Shown here one piece after another: positions 8,416-16,802 of a stretch of 64,000 bases of DNA. Source of the DNA: Deltaproteobacteria bacterium RIFCSPHIGHO2_02_FULL_44_16 (GTDB lineage Bacteria > UBA10199 > 2-02-FULL-44-16); NCBI GenBank assembly GCA_001798185.1, contig MGRM01000009.1, positions 149,745-213,744 on the forward strand, in the 5' to 3' direction. Below the pieces are notes generated by a model. It was not told the DNA's origin. It did no database searches and saw nothing but the letters and a program-made list of their open reading frames with translations. The position numbers and the translations under genes were made by a program. Positions within the stretch are counted from its first letter, which is position 1. Each line of letters opens with the position of its first letter.

Positions 8416-9051
8416 ATGCAACGACCTCTCAAATACATCGCTGTTGATGGCCCGATTGGCGCCGGAAAAACAACGCTGGTGAAAATGCTGGCTGAAGATT
8501 TAGGAGGTCATGCCATCTTCGAACCGGTCGAAAAAAATCCATTTCTTCCTGATTTTTATAAAGACCCCAAACGAAATGCGTTTAAAACACAGCTCTTTTT
8601 TCTGCTCAATCGCTATCAACAACAAATGGAACTCAAACAACACGATCTCTTTTATCCGCTCATTATTTGCGATTATACATTCATCAAAGATGCGATCTTT
8701 GCTGAAATCAATCTCTCGGACGATGAGATGCATCTTTATCACGCGGTCTTTCAACTTCTTTCGCAAAAATTGCCGAGCCCGGATCTCGTCATCTATCTGC
8801 GAGCTGATTCCGGCGTTTTAATGCAGCGAGTAAAGAAAAGAGGGTATGGTTTTGAAAAACCGATTACGGAAGAATATCTCGAACAAATTACTGATGCGTA
8901 TAATCGACATTTTTTAAATTATAGCCAAACGCCACTTCTGGTCGTCGATACTTCGAGCATCAACTATGAATCCAACCCTGAGGATTATGCCCAGCTCAAA
9001 CGCGCTATTCTGAATCATCGTGGCGGCACGATGCATGTCATTCAGCGATAG
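8416..9051 (+). CDS. Deoxynucleoside kinase (deoxyadenosine/deoxycytidine kinase family)
   Basis: A 211-residue dNK-family kinase that phosphorylates deoxynucleosides for salvage. The P-loop is 'VDGPIGAGKTTL' (near residue 10). 'FEPVEKNPFLPDFYKDP' and 'FKTQLFFLLNRYQQ' are the substrate-side motifs, 'CDYTFIKDAIFA' corresponds to the (D/E)R(S/Y)-like region, and 'LRADSGVLMQRVKKRGY' is the lid. Substrate preference cannot be decided. It closes the rsmA operon; a 144-bp MITE-like element begins 5 bases after its stop. Confidence 0.9.
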   Translation: MQRPLKYIAVDGPIGAGKTTLVKMLAEDLGGHAIFEPVEKNPFLPDFYKDPKRNAFKTQLFFLLNRYQQQMELKQHDLFYPLIICDYTFIKDAIFAEINLSDDEMHLYHAVFQLLSQKLPSPDLVIYLRADSGVLMQRVKKRGYGFEKPITEEYLEQITDAYNRHFLNYSQTPLLVVDTSSINYESNPEDYAQLKRAILNHRGGTMHVIQR

Positions 9052-9056
9052 CCATT

Positions 9057-9200
9057 GAAAAGTCCGCAGGAGGCGATTGTCGAGCGGCGTCTTCAGACGC
9101 CGGAAACGAAGCCTCAATACACGGCAGGCTGAAGCGCAGGCAAAAATCTGGCGTGTGAAGGTTTTTGCCGTAGCAAGACAACGCCTCCGAGAGACTTTTC
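9057..9200 (-). repeat. 144-bp MITE-like element, copy B
   Basis: Inverted copy of 2740-2886 (about 92% by eye). The terminal repeats read AAAAGTCCGCAGGAGGCG at the left and, on the other strand, AAAAGTCTCTCGGAGGCG at the right. It inserts directly after the kinase stop codon and fills the space before the amidohydrolase gene. Confidence 0.88.
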
Positions 9201-9240
9201 AAATTGATACTTTTCTTCTTCTTTGCTAGTTTTCGGCCCC

Positions 9241-10524
9241 ATGGAAATCGTCACCAGCACCTATCTTCTCCCGATGACACGAGGAACTCCTATTATCAAA
9301 CAGGGAGCGCTTCTCACGGAACGTGGGAAAATACTTCAGATCGGAACAAAATCTGATCTTCAAAAACAGTATCCCCAAGCAGAGATTCAAGAGTTTGCCG
9401 AGTGCGTTATTATTCCAGGGCTTGTGAATGCGCATTGTCACCTCGATATGCTCTCCTATCACGAGCATCTTTTTGCTGAGCGCGATGTGGGAGAAACTCC
9501 TCTTGAATTTATCGATACATTAATAAGCTCCATTGATTATCGTGAAGAAATCACCAATGAAAAAGCGCTCGTTGATATGCAACGAGGAGCTAGTCGCTTG
9601 ATTGAAACAGGTGTCACCTGCCTTGGCAATTGCACGCAATTTGAAGGAGCCATTAAACTTTTGGCTGAAATGGGGCTTCGAGGAATTGTCTATTCGGAAA
9701 TCATTGCAGGACGAGGAGAAGTTGCGCAGGAAAAATTTGAAGTCGCCCTCGCGTTAACCGAAAAATATTCAGATGCTTCGAATGAACATATGCGCGTGGG
9801 ACTTGCTCCTGCTGCTCCTTATCTTCTCTCGCGAAATCTTTTGAAAATTATCAGTCAACAAGCGCGCGATCTTTCACTTCCGATTCAAATGCACGTCGCG
9901 GAATCTTTTTCAGAGATGGAATTTTTCTTTGATTCGCAAGGCGCCATTGCAAACGATCTCTTTCCAGCGCTCGGTTGGCGCGAACTTCCCCCAGCGCAAC
10001 GCAAAACGCCGACGCAATATCTTGCTGATATCGGTTTTTTTGAAGCCCCAGTAACCATCATTGGCGGACTCCATTTATCTGCAAGTGATTTTCCGCTTCT
10101 CGCTCGTCATCTTGCACGCATTGTCTATTGCCCGACACTGAATCACGTGATGAAGCATGGCATGCTGCCGCTTGGGAAACTTGTGGAGTCTGGAATTCCC
10201 ATTGGACTTGGCACCGGCATTTGGAATACGCGACTTGGATTTAGTCTGTGGGATGAAATGCGACTTGCGCTCAAACATGGCTCTCAACCTCTTCCCACTC
10301 CTGAAGAGCTTCTCCGCATGGCAACGATCGGCGGCGCACGCGCTCTTGGACTTGATCATCTGGTGGGAACGCTTGAAAAAGGGAAAAAAGCAGATTATGT
10401 TGTGGTTCGCATGGCGACGAAAAGAGAAAATGAAAAGGACCTGATCGCACACCTCATTCAAGAAACTGAACCGCAACATATTCTTCGTGTGATGTGCGGA
10501 GAAGAGATCCTGAAAGCATCGTAA
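9241..10524 (+). CDS. Amidohydrolase-family protein with altered metal site
   Basis: A TIM-barrel amidohydrolase of the MtaD/SAH deaminase-guanine deaminase type by overall layout: 'VNAHCHLD' (the HxH metal motif), 'MHVAESFSEME' (His and Glu of the next motif), 'MATIGGARALGLDHLVGTLEKGKKADYVVV' (composite C-terminal domain). However, the usual 'AHC' His is replaced ('IIGGLHLS') and the catalytic Asp of 'LGTD' is Gly ('GLGTGIWNTRLGF'). Deaminase activity is therefore doubtful; it may be a divergent hydrolase or a non-catalytic homologue. The start is the ATG at 9241; a TTG at 9223 is also in frame. smpB follows after 9 bases. Confidence 0.85.
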   Translation: MEIVTSTYLLPMTRGTPIIKQGALLTERGKILQIGTKSDLQKQYPQAEIQEFAECVIIPGLVNAHCHLDMLSYHEHLFAERDVGETPLEFIDTLISSIDYREEITNEKALVDMQRGASRLIETGVTCLGNCTQFEGAIKLLAEMGLRGIVYSEIIAGRGEVAQEKFEVALALTEKYSDASNEHMRVGLAPAAPYLLSRNLLKIISQQARDLSLPIQMHVAESFSEMEFFFDSQGAIANDLFPALGWRELPPAQRKTPTQYLADIGFFEAPVTIIGGLHLSASDFPLLARHLARIVYCPTLNHVMKHGMLPLGKLVESGIPIGLGTGIWNTRLGFSLWDEMRLALKHGSQPLPTPEELLRMATIGGARALGLDHLVGTLEKGKKADYVVVRMATKRENEKDLIAHLIQETEPQHILRVMCGEEILKAS

Positions 10525-10533
10525 TTTCTCCTC

Positions 10534-10968
10534 ATGACGATCAAAAACAAAAAAGCATTCTTCAACTACCACGTTGAAGAGCGAATGGAAGCAGGCATTG
10601 TTCTTACGGGAAGCGAAGTAAAATCCTTGCGTGAGGGGAAAGCAAATCTCGTTGATTCGTATGCCACGGTAAAAAATGGTGAAGTGTGGCTTCTCAAAGT
10701 CAATATCAGTCCTTACCCTCCGGCTGCTGCAAATAATCATCTGCCGACGAGGTCCCGCAAATTACTGCTGCATGCGGAACAGATTGAAAAAATAAATTCA
10801 AAACTGGAACAAGGGGGCTTGACTCTGGTGCCGCTTGCCCTCTATTTTAAACAAGGTCGCGCAAAAGTGGAGCTTGGCCTCTGTCGAGGAAAAAAGAAGT
10901 ACGACAAACGTGAAACGTTGAAAAAGCGCGAAACCGATCGCGCGATACGACGAGTATTAAAAGGTTAG
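10534..10968 (+). CDS. smpB: SsrA-binding protein SmpB
   Basis: The tmRNA partner in trans-translation. 'NKKAFFNYHVEERMEAGIVL' is the conserved N-terminus, then 'TGSEVKSLREGKANLVDSYA', 'PLALYFKQGRAKVELGL' and 'GKKKYDKRE'. The C-terminal tail is basic, as required for ribosome entry. The length (144 aa) is normal. Its RNA partner ssrA lies 154 bases downstream, separated by a MITE-like repeat. Confidence 0.97.
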   Translation: MTIKNKKAFFNYHVEERMEAGIVLTGSEVKSLREGKANLVDSYATVKNGEVWLLKVNISPYPPAAANNHLPTRSRKLLLHAEQIEKINSKLEQGGLTLVPLALYFKQGRAKVELGLCRGKKKYDKRETLKKRETDRAIRRVLKG

Positions 10969-10994
10969 TTCTTTGAAAATTGAATAACCCTTTC

Positions 10995-11119
10995 TGAAAC
11001 ATTCAAAAATGTTCAGGTGCAAGGCAGCTTGAGAAGACCGACTGAGACGTACTGAAAAGTACGTCGCAAGGAGTGTCGACGAAAGCAACGCAGCACATGG
11101 GCATTTGTGAATGTTTCAT
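10995..11119. repeat. 125-bp MITE-like element between smpB and ssrA
   Basis: Terminal inverted repeats TGAAACATTCAAAAATG (left) and, on the other strand, TGAAACATTCACAAATG (right). The centre holds a perfect hairpin GACGTACT-gaaa-AGTACGTC. The right end stops 2 bases before the predicted tmRNA 5' end, so any ssrA promoter must lie inside the element or further upstream. Confidence 0.8.
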
Positions 11120-11121
11120 TT

Positions 11122-11468
11122 GGGGGCGAAAAGATTTCGACGGGAAGAGTCGAAGTCATCGCTGCATGCCGACCTGTCACGAAGTCGTAAAACCCGTGGC
11201 ACAAAAAATAAATAACGCAGAAATGCGCCTTGCTGCTTAACTAAAGCAGCACGTCAGCCAGACGACGCCTGCTAGACTGGAAGACGCCGCAGCAGGCTGG
11301 CCACTTCAAGTTCTCTCTGGCGCGAAGTGGTAAGACCCATCAGAGATAGTTGCTTTACGATCCTCTCCTTGGGAGCAAAAAGCGACGAATCTCAATTCAA
11401 GGAATAAGCATGTAGACGCGTTGATAACGCCTTTCCGGACGACGGTGCAATTCCGTCCGCCTCCACCA
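11122..11468 (+). ncRNA. ssrA: tmRNA (SsrA)
   Basis: One-piece tmRNA of ~347 nt that rescues stalled ribosomes. The 5' end GGGGGCGAAAAGATTTCGAC pairs with the 3' CGCCTCCACCA; CCA is encoded. The tag frame is GCA at 11199 to TAA at 11238-11240, giving the 13-residue peptide AQKINNAEMRLAA with the proteolysis end LAA. The T-arm is GACGG-TGCAATT-CCGTC, with G where U55 is usual. smpB is immediately upstream. The resume codon is inferred, not proven. Confidence 0.95.
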
Positions 11469-11637
11469 TATTAAAAATTTTTCACCCTTGGATTCGATAT
11501 AACCCCAGAGTAGAAGCATAAAAAGTTTTTGACGTAAAAAAGATTTGATGCTTGGCTTGCTTTTTTCATCATATTTGTAATACACTTATTGCAATCCGGT
11601 CACCGGAGGTGGATCGCCCGTGAGGGCGAGCGTAAAG

Positions 11638-11661
11638 AGCCCCTGTAAAGGGGTTTTTTAT
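11638..11661 (+). terminator. Rho-independent terminator downstream of ssrA
   Basis: AGCCCCTGTAAAGGGGTTTTTT: a 5-bp CCCCT/AGGGG stem and a T-run. It lies 170 bases after the tmRNA 3' end and at the stop of the convergent DUF3800 gene. Between 11469 and 11637 I see only a short CGCCC/GGGCG hairpin and no gene. Confidence 0.7.
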
Positions 11662-12488
11662 TTTGGGTATAGAACCCAGCCGTAACCCTCGATTCTTCCG
11701 TCATAAAGTTGGCGGTTCCATTTTGCTTCAGCTACATCTAGCAGTCTCTGAACAAACGGCGTTGTTTGCCATTGTATCAAACCTTTTTCTCTTAAGATTT
11801 TTTGTTTAATGGGATGACCCAACATGTCAGCAAGTTGTAGACCTGCAATGTTAGCTGACTTTGGTTTTATTTTGAGCTGGCGTGAAGTAAGCGCATGTTG
11901 AAAATATTCAGAGTTTGTTTTGGTAAACACCCCACGTTCAAAAACCCAATTATACGAATCTTTTAACAGGCGATCTTCTTTTCCACCACGACTTTCAGCA
12001 ATAACATCGCCCACTCGATTGACATGATTGAGAAAACCACAATAGCGTTGAAGCATAAATCCCATGCTCAGATGATAGGGATGGGATGCAGCATCACCAT
12101 GAGATTGATAAAGCTTTAGCTTATCGATTACCACAGCAACAATACTAAAATTAGCTTTTTGAATAAGTTGAATTAAGTCATTGTTAAATTCATCCGTTTT
12201 TTTTCCATCCCTCAATTTACCAAAAGATCCGCGCCTGTTAAGAATATCTTCCCGATGTAAAATGACAGGTTCGTCTGGGTGGCTTGGTATGTGAGTTTTC
12301 TTGAAAATTTCAAGACTATTGTGAAATTCTAGGTAAGACGGATTTTGAAACCAACATCCTAGCAAGCAAAGATAACGGTGAGAATTTTCGTTGAGTCTCT
12401 TAAAAACATGATCGCCAGATTCATCTAGATAAAGGCGGTAACGATCTTCAAAAGCATGGGGATGATCAGTAAGAATTTCTTCACCCAT
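11658..12488 (-). CDS. DUF3800 protein (predicted RNase H-like fold)
   Basis: A ~276-residue DUF3800 protein. Family motifs are 'YRLYLDESGDH' near the N-terminus, 'VAVVIDK', 'IAESRGGKED' and 'ANIAGLQLADMLG', supplying conserved acidic residues of an RNase H-like fold. DUF3800 genes are often found in accessory or defence regions; activity is not established. The start is the ATG at 12488, preceded by GGAGGT, rather than the upstream ATG at 12503. It lies 30 bases after the XRE/HEPN-like gene on the same strand, so the two are probably co-transcribed. It is the first gene after tmRNA. Confidence 0.85.
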   Translation of the reverse strand: MGEEILTDHPHAFEDRYRLYLDESGDHVFKRLNENSHRYLCLLGCWFQNPSYLEFHNSLEIFKKTHIPSHPDEPVILHREDILNRRGSFGKLRDGKKTDEFNNDLIQLIQKANFSIVAVVIDKLKLYQSHGDAASHPYHLSMGFMLQRYCGFLNHVNRVGDVIAESRGGKEDRLLKDSYNWVFERGVFTKTNSEYFQHALTSRQLKIKPKSANIAGLQLADMLGHPIKQKILREKGLIQWQTTPFVQRLLDVAEAKWNRQLYDGRIEGYGWVLYPK

Positions 12489-12518
12489 CACACCACCTCC
12501 CATATATCAATGCTCTAT

Positions 12519-13919
12519 TCATACGTAATACGAAATATGATCCAAAATCAGGTACCCAATAATAGCTCGTTCGTATGTATATTCGTTTTCTTTTAAAACT
12601 CCATGACTATGAGAATGTCGCGAAAACTCAATGTTGCCCGATTCAAAATCAAATTTCTTACACAAAAATGTACCCAGATATTGTTGAAACTGTCTTGGAA
12701 ATAATAGTGATTTCGAACCTGCTTTCTGAATCCCCGCTTCTCGGAGTCTTTTAATTAACCATGGAAGTGTTTGATCAGAAGTTTCTCCTTTAGACATGGT
12801 TCGCAATAACCCTTCAATTCTTGGGTAAAGGGTCGATATAGCTGCCGGATAATTTCCATTTTTGAATGCGTCAAAAGATGAGCGAATAAGGCCCATATGG
12901 TCCCTAAAGATTTCTTTTTTCTCCCACTTACCAATCAACTTATTCAACTGTTCGTATGAAAAATAATTTCTCACGATCGAAGTCTTATCCTTGATATTGG
13001 GGTCATTATAAAAGGCATACAGTTGATCGAAAAGTTCTTTTGGAATTGCTGAAAAGCGAAACCATCCATCAGCTTCCATATTAGAAATAATATCATCATT
13101 TTTAAAATGAGACTCAAATGCCATCTGTTGTAAGTGAATAGCTAAGTCTCTTTCAAGATCATCGATGCTTATTGGCTCATGAGAAATATAAGGAGTTAAA
13201 TCTATATAAAGTCCGTGTCGATATCCCTCGCTAAAGAAATAAATGATTCCGGTTCTAGCAGGGATAGAAATTGTTGGGAATCGGACTCTCCGAATAGCCG
13301 CTAAATCTGCATAAGAGATACCTTCCCCAACTTGAATATCTCTCTTAACAAGTCCCTCGAATAAAATCGGCATACCTATGTGAAGATCGTATTTACCATC
13401 CTCATTGAGAAGAACTAAATAATTGGAGATTGAGGATACGGAACTAGTAGTAAGACTTTTTATTGATTTGAAGAGAAAAAACGTTGCAGTGTTATCCGCA
13501 ATCTTATGGAACTCCTCTGTCTGCGAAGTAAAGAAGCCTTTGATCAACACTTTAATTTGTCCACCTTGATTGGCTTCTTTATTTTCCATGGAGAAACCAG
13601 CGATGTTTTGGGAAAGGTTTCCACGAATGATAATGTGACTTTCTTTCTCCTTCTTTTTCAACGATTCGTTGGTGTACGGAATAACACGGTAATGGAAACC
13701 GAGAGCTTCTAAAGCCTTAAAAATCGCATCGTAACTTACTTTGTGAGCGGCTCGGGGCGACTCCATGTGGGCAACGCGACTTTGTGAAACATTCATTATT
13801 TCTGCTAATTGAGATTGAGAAAGATTTCTTTTTTTTCGTTCAGTTTTTATAAGTGTCATAAGGGCTTGCTTATCTGACGTTATTGCAGAATGTGGATTTA
13901 AAATCTTTTGGTTTTGCAT
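12519..13919 (-). CDS. XRE-type HTH protein with HEPN-like C-terminus
   Basis: A 466-residue protein. Residues ~18-75 are a Cro/C1-type HTH ('ERKKRNLSQSQLAEIMNVSQ' then 'SRVAHME'). The middle (~100-330) is not recognised. The C-terminal ~120 residues are helical and end with 'RHSHSHG' (about 434-440) followed by 'ERAIIGYLILDHISYY', the RHxxxHG layout seen in several HEPN-like and abortive-infection-type domains. HEPN RNases use an Rx4-6H motif, which this sequence satisfies. With DUF3800 downstream this forms a plausible toxin-antitoxin or defence unit, with the HTH giving autoregulation. The HEPN assignment is motif-based only. Confidence 0.75.
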   Translation of the reverse strand: MQNQKILNPHSAITSDKQALMTLIKTERKKRNLSQSQLAEIMNVSQSRVAHMESPRAAHKVSYDAIFKALEALGFHYRVIPYTNESLKKKEKESHIIIRGNLSQNIAGFSMENKEANQGGQIKVLIKGFFTSQTEEFHKIADNTATFFLFKSIKSLTTSSVSSISNYLVLLNEDGKYDLHIGMPILFEGLVKRDIQVGEGISYADLAAIRRVRFPTISIPARTGIIYFFSEGYRHGLYIDLTPYISHEPISIDDLERDLAIHLQQMAFESHFKNDDIISNMEADGWFRFSAIPKELFDQLYAFYNDPNIKDKTSIVRNYFSYEQLNKLIGKWEKKEIFRDHMGLIRSSFDAFKNGNYPAAISTLYPRIEGLLRTMSKGETSDQTLPWLIKRLREAGIQKAGSKSLLFPRQFQQYLGTFLCKKFDFESGNIEFSRHSHSHGVLKENEYTYERAIIGYLILDHISYYV

Positions 13920-14114
13920 GGTTGGACAATTACTCTAAAAATATTATTTGTCAAAAAATATTTTTTGTAATGCGAGTGCCTTCGATGAAGGCGTGATGTC
14001 AAAAGTCAACTCGGTAGAGCTAAAACGCTCCTCAAAGGACTTGAACAGCTTACACAGACGGACTTTCAAAAAAGAAATTTCCACAATCATAAAAGATAAA
14101 ACACCTCTTGAAGA

Positions 14115-14540
14115 ATGGCTTACATTTCTATTGAAATAGAAAAGGATCCCAAAAATCCTGAAGTCTGGTTTCATTATGCAAGTGCGTTTGATTTTTTAGA
14201 TCGCGAAGAAGAAGCTATTCAACACTATCAAAAAGTCGCCGAACTTGGAGTTGAAAAACTTCCTCTCGAATTTCAACCACAATGGTATTTACAATTCGGA
14301 AGCACACTTCGGAATGTGAACAAACTTGATGAAGCACGACATATTCTGCAACAAGGCATTGAACGATTTCCAAACTACGCAGCCATGAAAGTTTTCTTGG
14401 CACTTACAGAATATTCCAGTGGCAACAGCAAAACAGCAGCTCACCTTGCATTACAAGCAACGCTGTATGATCCAAAAGATAATTCTTTAAAACTCTATCA
14501 ACGTGCGATCAAAAATTATGTCGCACAATTGAAAAAATGA
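14115..14540 (+). CDS. TPR-repeat protein
   Basis: A 141-residue tetratricopeptide protein: 'NPEVWFHYASAFDFLDREEEAIQHYQKVAELG', 'QWYLQFGSTLRNVNKLDEARHILQQGIERFPNY' and 'VFLALTEYSSGNSKTAAHLALQA', about three to four TPR units. It shares an ATGA overlap with the acetyltransferase gene and probably acts with it. The sequence before the start reads 'LLKGLEQLTQTDFQK' in another frame, so the N-terminus may have lost a piece by frameshift; this is uncertain. Confidence 0.75.
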   Translation: MAYISIEIEKDPKNPEVWFHYASAFDFLDREEEAIQHYQKVAELGVEKLPLEFQPQWYLQFGSTLRNVNKLDEARHILQQGIERFPNYAAMKVFLALTEYSSGNSKTAAHLALQATLYDPKDNSLKLYQRAIKNYVAQLKK

Positions 14541-15079
14541 AACCCGCATCATTTCTCACCATCCGCATTTCAACACCACAAGACGCTACCGATGCAATGG
14601 CAGCGCATCTGGCGCTTCTCATTAATCATGTTTATCGAGAAACAGATGCAGGAATTTTGAATGAGGAAACAAATAGAACGAGCTCGCCAGAAATCAAAGA
14701 AATGCTTGAGAAGAGCGAACTGCTGCTTGCAGAGCTTGATGGAAAAATTGTGGGAAGCGCTCGTGTGAGCAAAGCTGACTTTGAAACTGCGAAACTTTCG
14801 ATGCTCATGTGTCATCCTGAATATCGAAATCAAGGCATTGGAACAGCGCTCATTGCAAAAGCAGAAGATTGGGCTCGCGAACAACACTGTGTGAATATCT
14901 TCTTAGAGCTCCTCATCCCACGAGAATGGATTCATCCGCATAAAGAATTTTTGGCAGAATGGTATACGCAGCTTGGATACCAACCTTATAATACGATCCC
15001 CTGCGAAGAAGTTTATCCTGAAATTATCGAAAAATTAATTACTCCATGTGACGTCACGACGTGGTATAAAAAATTGTAA
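14537..15079 (+). CDS. GNAT-family N-acetyltransferase
   Basis: A 180-residue GNAT acetyltransferase. The acetyl-CoA motif is 'SMLMCHPEYRNQGIGTALIAKAEDWARE', and the C-terminal strand region is 'WYTQLGYQPYNTIPCEEVYPE'. The substrate is unknown. It is translationally coupled to the TPR gene. A deletion remnant of a second copy of this gene lies at 16803-16868, on the far side of the yhcG-type gene. Confidence 0.88.
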   Translation: MKPASFLTIRISTPQDATDAMAAHLALLINHVYRETDAGILNEETNRTSSPEIKEMLEKSELLLAELDGKIVGSARVSKADFETAKLSMLMCHPEYRNQGIGTALIAKAEDWAREQHCVNIFLELLIPREWIHPHKEFLAEWYTQLGYQPYNTIPCEEVYPEIIEKLITPCDVTTWYKKL

Positions 15080-15169
15080 AGAACCAGAAAAAAGGCTGGG
15101 GTGAAACGGTTGGTGGCAAAACGTACTTATTGCAATTCATCAAACAGAGACTATCAAAACAGCGATGAA

Positions 15170-16693
15170 TTAGCGTGTGGTTTCCCAGTAAGACTTGCCA
15201 TCTGGAATCTGTCCAGGATTAGTTCCAAATTTATTTTTTAAGTGTTTCAGCACATCCTCTGAAAAAGGTAGATTCTCATGACTAAGCATCATCGCTACAT
15301 AATTATCAAATTTCGGGTGTTTTTTCCAATAACCACCAATGATAGCTGCTTCGAGTGAACGATCAAACCATGTTCTTAACACCATTGTTGCACCTTGAAT
15401 ACGCTTCTCTAAAGAAACGTTGGACTGAAGAATAGAATGGGCTTCGCGTTTTATATCTTCTCTTTCTCGATGATGTATTGGGGAATATTTTAAGAAGTTT
15501 GTTGCAGATACCCATCTGCGATGACGGGTGCTATGTGCGCGGTTTTCACCTGGCTCTCCCGGTACATATAATAAACCACAAGTTTCGCATGTAGTAGGCA
15601 TGTGTTTCTCCAATTCTTCGATCGTCGGCAGGCTTGTTTTGAGTTTGGCCGGAATGGATTTCATGATTTTATATTCCGAAACGCCAATGGGCTTAGAAAC
15701 ATCCTTGAGAGCATATTCTGCAATCAGTTTGTTTTTATTTTTGCAAAGCAAAAGACCAATGGTGGGATTATCTGATGGATCGCGAAGTCTATCGTCTATT
15801 GCTGACAAATAAAAGTTGAGTTGCCCCGCAAATTTAGGTTCGAATTTTCCAGTTTTGAGTTCAACCACAACATAACAACGTAATTTCAAGTGATAGAACA
15901 AAAGATCAATGTAGAAATCCTCTTCACCGACTTCGAGATGATACTGTTGACCCACAAATGAAAAACCTGCACCAAGTTCCAAAAGAAATTTCGTAATATG
16001 ATGTACCAAGCCTTTTTCAATATCACGTTCTTGCGCTTCATCGCCCACGGACAAAAAATCAAAAAGGTAGGGATCTTTAAGCACTTGATGGGCTAAATCA
16101 GATTGCGCTTCGGGGAGCGTCCTTTTGAAATTCGTAACGGCTTTCCCTTTACGTTCATACAGTCTCCTTTCAATTTGCATCACAAGAATATCTCGGCTCC
16201 AGCCATGCGCGATAGTTTGATGAATATACCACTGTCGTTCTTCGTGGGTTTTCACGTGATCCAAAATACGAACATTATGGCCCCAAGGAATTTGTGCAAC
16301 GGCCTGTTGCACAAATGGCTCTCTTGGATAGGCTTCGGCTAACGCACGCATATACTTAAGATTTCTGGGTGAAAAACCCTTCATATCTGGAAAAGCACTT
16401 CTGAGATCAACAGCAAGTCGGTCAATGACCTTAGCCCCCCAACCTTCTCGATCTTGACGGGACAAAATCCCTCGTCCGATTCTCCAGTAAAGCTGAATCA
16501 TCTCGCTATTTGCTGCCAAAGAAGCGTGAATTCTGGCTTTACTGATTTCATCCTTTAGTTGAGAAAGAAATTGGGGATAATTTTTTGGAAGTCTGCCAAT
16601 TTGTGCAACAGCTTGTCGCACTTTTATCAATTGTCCAACAGGATATTGAATTTTTTTCTTATGCTTCTTTTTTGTTTTTTTGCTTGTCATCAT
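15170..16693 (-). CDS. YhcG/DUF1016-type PD-(D/E)XK nuclease with C-terminal zinc finger
   Basis: About 507 residues. The N-terminal half is the YhcG helical domain ('ISKARIHASLAANSEMIQLYWRIGRGIL', 'FSPRNLKYMRALAEAYP', 'IPWGHNVRILD'). The middle is the nuclease ('FDFLSVGDEAQERDIEKGLV', 'DFYIDLLFYHLKLRCYVVVELK', giving D...ExK). The normal protein ends about residue 350. Here a further ~140 residues follow, beginning with 'CETCGLLYVPGEP' and ending the finger in 'HSTRH' (C-x2-C-x14-H-x3-H), similar to ESCO-type C2H2 fingers, then an unrecognised tail. The start is ATG 16693 or 16690; the TTG at 16732 is less likely. YhcG proteins occur in defence and mobile contexts. Confidence 0.88.
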   Translation of the reverse strand: MMTSKKTKKKHKKKIQYPVGQLIKVRQAVAQIGRLPKNYPQFLSQLKDEISKARIHASLAANSEMIQLYWRIGRGILSRQDREGWGAKVIDRLAVDLRSAFPDMKGFSPRNLKYMRALAEAYPREPFVQQAVAQIPWGHNVRILDHVKTHEERQWYIHQTIAHGWSRDILVMQIERRLYERKGKAVTNFKRTLPEAQSDLAHQVLKDPYLFDFLSVGDEAQERDIEKGLVHHITKFLLELGAGFSFVGQQYHLEVGEEDFYIDLLFYHLKLRCYVVVELKTGKFEPKFAGQLNFYLSAIDDRLRDPSDNPTIGLLLCKNKNKLIAEYALKDVSKPIGVSEYKIMKSIPAKLKTSLPTIEELEKHMPTTCETCGLLYVPGEPGENRAHSTRHRRWVSATNFLKYSPIHHREREDIKREAHSILQSNVSLEKRIQGATMVLRTWFDRSLEAAIIGGYWKKHPKFDNYVAMMLSHENLPFSEDVLKHLKNKFGTNPGQIPDGKSYWETTR

Positions 16694-16802
16694 AAAGATT
16701 GATGGTTCAAATGAATCGTAATTGCCTACCAAATTCTTGACAACTTAACCATCGAAAATATATTGGCAATATGGCAGATTACAACGAGCAAATGTGACAC
16801 AA

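Noticed and set aside
11397-11585. 62-residue minus-strand ORF over the ssrA 3' end
   Set aside because: It lies antisense to the tmRNA tRNA-like domain and its sequence is dictated by that RNA.
13996-14139. 47-residue ORF before the TPR gene
   Set aside because: No ribosome-binding site or family; it overlaps the TPR start. Another frame here resembles a TPR N-terminus, so a frameshifted gene end is as likely.
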